Shown: piece after piece, positions 32,102-35,663 of the stretch
How positions within the stretch are numbered: position 1 is the stretch's first letter
How the letters are laid out: the number at the start of each line of letters is the position of its first letter
Assembly: GCA_021802085.1 (NCBI GenBank)
Contig: JAKAAZ010000002.1
Location: forward strand, 1 to 35,663
DNA: 35,663 nucleotides
Direction of reading: 5' to 3'
From: Acidobacteriota bacterium
GTDB taxonomy: Bacteria > Acidobacteriota > Terriglobia > Terriglobales > Acidobacteriaceae
Notes under the pieces: model-generated
The model's database searches: none
What the model saw: only the letters and a program-made list of their open reading frames with translations
What the model was told of the DNA's origin: nothing
Program-made: the position numbers and the translations under genes

Positions 32102-33994
32102 TTAGCCAGCGCTTGTGCTTGCAATCGGTTTCGGCTCTGGCATCGAAGCCACAGGAAGCCTGAGCGTAAACTGCGTACCCACGTCCACCTCAGATTCTAC
32201 TTGAACAGAGCCGTTATGGAGTTGGAGTATACGATATGTCATCGCCAGGCCAATCCCTGTTCCATCCCGTTTCGTTGTGAAATAAAGATTGAAGATGCGA
32301 CTGAGAATTTCTCGCGGAATGCCACAACCCTGATCGCGGATGCGCAAGCTTGCTTCGTGGCTGTGCTGCCGAAGTTCCACGTGCAGTTCACCCCCGCCGG
32401 TCATGGATTGCGCGCCGTTTAGCAGCACATTCAGCAAAGCCTGCTGGATCATGTCCGCATCTACCCGAACATACACAGGGGCACTCGGCATCAAGCTAAC
32501 CACATGGACGGCGCGTTGCTCCAGCTCTGGCTCCGCCAGGGTCAGTACGGAGGTAACGATGGAGCGCAAGTCGTGCAAACCCAGATCCAGTTCCACGGGC
32601 CGCGAAAAGTCGATCAGGGTCTGGACCACGCGGTCGAGACGCCGAATCTCATTCTGGATGACATTGATATGACGCTCAGCGGTGCTATCCTGCCGCGCGA
32701 GTTTTTCGCGCAGCAGTTCCAGGTGTACCACAATCGCATTGATCGGGTTTTTTACCTCGTGACCCACGCCGGAGGTCAGCCGGCCAAGGTCTGCCAGGCG
32801 CCGCGAAACTTCCAGTTCATTCTCAATTTGCCGCATGGATTCGCTATCGTGCAAGGTCAGCAGAGCGCCCAGCGTATCGGAGGGGGTGGTCTGATCTTCA
32901 CTATGAATGAAGTCCAGAGAAACCTGAATGCGGCGCCCAGTCTCGGTAACGACCTCTTCCTGCATCAGCATGACCTTGGCATTGAAAGCACGGCGAACGA
33001 CCTGGCCGAGAGTCGATTGGCGATCGAAGATGTCATGCAGTTCGACACCGAGCATCTGTTGCCGGGTGAGCCCGAGAAAATGCTCTACGGAATTGCTGAC
33101 CATGACGACGCGGGCATCCTGGGTGAACAGCATGACGCCATCCTGCAGGTTCTCGAGCACCTGGTCAAGATTTTCTTTGAGCGCCGTAAATACTTCCTCG
33201 ACACTGCGCATGCGCTGGCCGATGCGTTCAATTTTGCTGGACACGCGGGAGATTTCGTCTGTTTTGGACAATGGAGGTGCGGGCTCAGATGCCGATTGCG
33301 GCTCCGCCAGCATGAATTGATCGAGCCGATCGCTGATGACCTGCAGTGGATGCAGGGCCATATTGGAGAGAAATGCCGCCAGCAGAATGCTGAGCAGCAC
33401 GGACAGGATGGCAATGATGAATTCGGCGCGCAGCCAGGGCGCCAATTGACTGCGGAGAAATGTCGTTCGAACTCCCACGCGAATGGTGAGAAACGGAGCG
33501 CCGTTGCGGTCCAGTCCGGCATCGACCGCATAGACAGCGGGAGGACCGAACACGATGCGAAATTTTTGCCATGCGTTTTGTTGCTGCAATGAAATGAAAC
33601 TTGGTTCGCGAGGCAGAGTGTTTCCTTGATACAGGGGGTCCGTGCTGAGCAGAATCTTGCCGCGACTGTCCGCGATATTGATGTCGTATATCGTGGGCTC
33701 GTAGCGGATAAAGGAAGTCAATATCAGATGAAGTGCGGCATCCTGCTGCACGGCGCTGGTCACGGCTTCGTCGAGCGCATTGGGATCGTTCGGAGGCAAT
33801 GGAACCTGGGGGATGCCATGTTCGATGGCGCCCCGCACCGCCAGCATGACCTGGTTGGCGGCAATCTCGGTATGCAGGTAACTCTGCTGGATGCGCTCTG
33901 ACAGCAGCTGCGACAAATAAAGCGCGGACAAGAACAGCACACTGGCAAAAACCATGCCCGTGATTGCCAGTACGAGTTTGACTCGGATTCTCAT
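32102..33994 (-). CDS. Membrane sensor histidine kinase (PAS, NtrB-like)
   Basis: The 630-residue protein has a first membrane helix (8-30), a periplasmic sensing region of about 160 residues, and a second helix (191-213). A HAMP linker follows to about 265, then a PAS domain (about 275-385; NLQDGVMLFTQDARVVMVSN). The HisKA helix carries H412 (SGVGHEVKNP), and the HATPase domain has an N-box (NVLLNGAQSM), G1 DQGCGIP (554-560) and G2 GTGIGLAM (578-585). All catalytic residues are present. The PEVKNPxNA H-box form is typical of kinases paired with NtrC-type regulators, and the response regulator gene lies 122 bases upstream on the same strand. The signal sensed is unknown. Confidence 0.95.
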   Translation of the reverse strand: MRIRVKLVLAITGMVFASVLFLSALYLSQLLSERIQQSYLHTEIAANQVMLAVRGAIEHGIPQVPLPPNDPNALDEAVTSAVQQDAALHLILTSFIRYEPTIYDINIADSRGKILLSTDPLYQGNTLPREPSFISLQQQNAWQKFRIVFGPPAVYAVDAGLDRNGAPFLTIRVGVRTTFLRSQLAPWLRAEFIIAILSVLLSILLAAFLSNMALHPLQVISDRLDQFMLAEPQSASEPAPPLSKTDEISRVSSKIERIGQRMRSVEEVFTALKENLDQVLENLQDGVMLFTQDARVVMVSNSVEHFLGLTRQQMLGVELHDIFDRQSTLGQVVRRAFNAKVMLMQEEVVTETGRRIQVSLDFIHSEDQTTPSDTLGALLTLHDSESMRQIENELEVSRRLADLGRLTSGVGHEVKNPINAIVVHLELLREKLARQDSTAERHINVIQNEIRRLDRVVQTLIDFSRPVELDLGLHDLRSIVTSVLTLAEPELEQRAVHVVSLMPSAPVYVRVDADMIQQALLNVLLNGAQSMTGGGELHVELRQHSHEASLRIRDQGCGIPREILSRIFNLYFTTKRDGTGIGLAMTYRILQLHNGSVQVESEVDVGTQFTLRLPVASMPEPKPIASTSAG

Positions 33995-34116
33995 CGCAGA
34001 TGTTGGATCGCGGGATCGCTCTCGGGCGTGGGTTGGCAGTGTTCGATGCGGACCCTAAATCTGACGCAGAGCTTCTCTACGTCCGAACCGCAGGGTTGGT
34101 CGAGTCCGCCCGACGC

Positions 34117-35493
34117 TCAGTCACTCGGCGCTACCGAACTTCCATATTCCTTGAGTTTATTGTGCAGCGTTTTCAGGCTGATACCAAGAATTTCCGCGGC
34201 GCGAGTCTTGTTATTTCCCGTGGATTCCAGGGTGCGCAGGATCAGCCGCCTCTCCGCCTCATCGACCGTTGTTCCGACAGGCATCTGAACCTGATTGGAA
34301 TCGCTGACGCTGGCAATGTGGGCCAGGCCGAAGCCGGGAGGTAAATGCTGCCGGCCCAGAATCCCGCTGCCGCACAGTACTACGGCTCTTTCCAACACGT
34401 TGCGGAGCTCGCGGACATTTCCCGGCCAATCGTAGGAAAGGAATTCCCGCAACAGGTCAGGTTCAATGCCGGTCACTTGGCACCCGTGGCGTTCATTCAT
34501 AGCGCGGATCAGTGCGTCGGCAATCAACGGAATATCTTCGCGATGCCTACGCAGCGGGGGCATTTCAATATTGAATACGTTCAGGCGGTAGTACAGGTCG
34601 TTGCGCAGATGGCCGTCGGCGATGGCGGTTGCAGGATCTTTGTTGGTTGCCGCCAGCACCCGCACATTGATCTGGGTTTCAATCTTGCTGCCCAGTCGCC
34701 GCAGGGTACGATCTTCCAGCACTCGCAGCAGCTTGGCCTGGGTTGCGATGGGCATCTCGCCAATCTCATCGAGCAGTAACGTGCCCTCCTCCGCCAGTTC
34801 GAAGCAGCCAGCCCGGCGTTCGACCGCGCCTGTGAAAGCGCCTCGTTCGTGGCCGAAAATTTCGCTTTCGATCAAGGTTTCCGGAATGGCCGCGCAGTTG
34901 ACGGCAATGAAGGGCTTGGAGCTACGCCCACTGAGTTCGTGGAGGGTCCGGGCCACTACCTCTTTGCCCGTCCCACTCTCTCCAGTAATCAACACGGATA
35001 CATTGTTGGGTGCGATGCGCTCAATCAGGCGAAAAATCTCCTGCATGGGCGCCGATTTTCCAACCAGGGAACCGAGTACTCCGGTTTCCTGCACCTTGCG
35101 GCGCACAATTTCAATCTCGCGCTCTGCTTGCTGCTGCGAACTGGCGCTGGCCAGCAGCCTCTTCAGGCGGATGGGATCGACTGGCTTCTGAAGGTAATCG
35201 AATGCACCCAGCTTCATGGACTCAACCGCGCTCTCAATGCTGCCCTGGGCGGTCAACATGATCACGGCAAGCTTTTCCTCCATCCTGACCAACTGAGACA
35301 GCAGAGTCAGGCCATCCATGCGCGGCATCTTCAAGTCGGAGATCAGTATCGAAGGATGCCAGTCCTGAATACGTTCCATCGCTTCCACGCCATCCTCGGC
35401 CATGGCTGTTGAGTAGCCCCAGCCCGAGATCAACTCCGCCAGGCCCATGCGGGCGTTGGCTTCATCTTCGACAATAAGGACTTTTTGATTCAT
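34117..35493 (-). CDS. NtrC-family sigma-54-dependent response regulator
   Basis: A 458-residue activator of sigma-54 promoters, using MNQKVLIVEDE as start (the longer frame adds 48 unlikely residues). The receiver domain has D53 as phosphoacceptor (ISDLKMPRMDG) and K103 (LQKP). The central AAA+ domain has Walker A GESGTGKE (171-178), the sigma-54-contacting GAFTGA loop (218-223) and Walker B LLLDEIGEMP. The C-terminus is a Fis-type helix-turn-helix (NKTRAAEILGISLKTLHNKL). All parts needed for activation are intact. It forms a pair with the downstream histidine kinase. Target promoters were not found: I saw no convincing TGGCAC-N5-TTGC site ahead of a gene in this window. Confidence 0.96.
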   Translation of the reverse strand: MNQKVLIVEDEANARMGLAELISGWGYSTAMAEDGVEAMERIQDWHPSILISDLKMPRMDGLTLLSQLVRMEEKLAVIMLTAQGSIESAVESMKLGAFDYLQKPVDPIRLKRLLASASSQQQAEREIEIVRRKVQETGVLGSLVGKSAPMQEIFRLIERIAPNNVSVLITGESGTGKEVVARTLHELSGRSSKPFIAVNCAAIPETLIESEIFGHERGAFTGAVERRAGCFELAEEGTLLLDEIGEMPIATQAKLLRVLEDRTLRRLGSKIETQINVRVLAATNKDPATAIADGHLRNDLYYRLNVFNIEMPPLRRHREDIPLIADALIRAMNERHGCQVTGIEPDLLREFLSYDWPGNVRELRNVLERAVVLCGSGILGRQHLPPGFGLAHIASVSDSNQVQMPVGTTVDEAERRLILRTLESTGNNKTRAAEILGISLKTLHNKLKEYGSSVAPSD

Positions 35494-35581
35494 ATAGGGA
35501 AGTGGCTTCGTTGCGGCTGTCCCAGAGTGTGGCCGTGCCACTTGCAGCGCGCTGGATGCCGATCCTCCAAGGGTGCCTAGT

Positions 35582-35663
35582 CTACCCTGTTTGTACCATG
35601 GAGGGCGGTTTGACGCTTCCACGCCTGCGCAGAACATAGCGGACCCCGTGGTCTTCCACCTCG
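35582..35663 (-). CDS. Possible 3' end of a gene cut by the window edge
   Basis: On the minus strand the last bases read as an open frame of 27 codons ending in TAG at 35582-35584. The peptide contains EVEDHGVRYVLRRRGSV and ends MVQTG. The codon third positions are GC-rich as in neighbouring genes, and it is followed about 90 bases later by the response regulator start, as expected for an upstream gene of the same transcript. The fragment is too short to identify a family. It could be chance. Confidence 0.3.
   Translation of the reverse strand, partial: EVEDHGVRYVLRRRGSVKPPSMVQTG

Noticed and set aside
35528..35545. TGGCCGTGCCACTTGC resembling a sigma-54 promoter upstream of the response regulator
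   Set aside because: The GG and GC elements are 11 rather than 10 bases apart, and the site points to the plus strand, away from the regulator gene.

Overview
The window looks like a piece of a GC-rich chromosome, most likely from the Acidobacteriota (class Terriglobia/Acidobacteriia). This is inferred from gene content and style: a dnaX-ebfC-recR cluster, a free-standing SET-domain protein, an APC permease with a long soluble tail, secreted proteins with little similarity outside that phylum, and moderately high GC throughout. No rRNA, tRNA, CRISPR array, insertion sequence or prophage gene was found. Coding density is very high and no gene-free stretch exceeds about 300 bases. The longest one is the first 250 bases, which hold an inverted-repeat element.

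Layout. 1-250: intergenic inverted repeat. 251-3356 (minus): dnaX, ebfC, recR, the replication/recombination repair operon. 3526-6047: a SET-domain lysine methyltransferase homologue (minus), a secreted low-complexity TPR-like protein (plus) and a prepilin peptidase (minus). 6046-8920 (plus): mazG, a GNAT acyltransferase and an OSBS/N-acylamino-acid racemase, tightly spaced. 8952-9977 (minus): a secreted protein of unknown function. 10137-11909 (plus): a methyltransferase and a ThiO-like FAD oxidase. 11950-13356 (minus): a cytochrome P450. 13433-14143 (plus): a UPF0173 metallo-hydrolase, followed by a hairpin terminator. 14239-17349 (minus): a small basic AT-hook-like protein, an APC permease with a USP-like tail, and a 43-residue membrane peptide gene. 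17410-22836 (plus): lnt, prfB (with the autoregulatory +1 frameshift), a CoA-binding protein and a DsbD/ScsB-type thiol-disulfide transporter. 23041-24309 (plus): an uncharacterised winged-helix/AAA ATPase preceded by a cluster of inverted repeats. 24327-26503 (minus): rarA and a SpoU/TrmH RNA methyltransferase, overlapping by four bases. 26588-31386 (plus): a YrdC/Sua5 protein, a DUF218 protein, a beta-propeller lipoprotein, tlyA and nadK. 31422-35493 (minus): an NtrC-type response regulator, its histidine kinase and a lipoprotein. The right edge holds a possible 3' end of another minus-strand gene.

Functionally most of the window is housekeeping: DNA replication and repair, translation termination, tRNA/rRNA modification, NAD(P) supply, lipoprotein maturation, periplasmic disulfide chemistry and nucleotide sanitation. 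The less ordinary parts are the SET protein with its histone-tail-like lysine-rich end, the GNAT plus racemase pair (a candidate D-amino-acid salvage or racemisation module), the 43-residue membrane peptide beside the permease, and the winged-helix ATPase with mutually exclusive hairpins in its leader. I do not see a complete novel multi-gene system. The ATPase with its leader and the SET protein are the best candidates for new biology.
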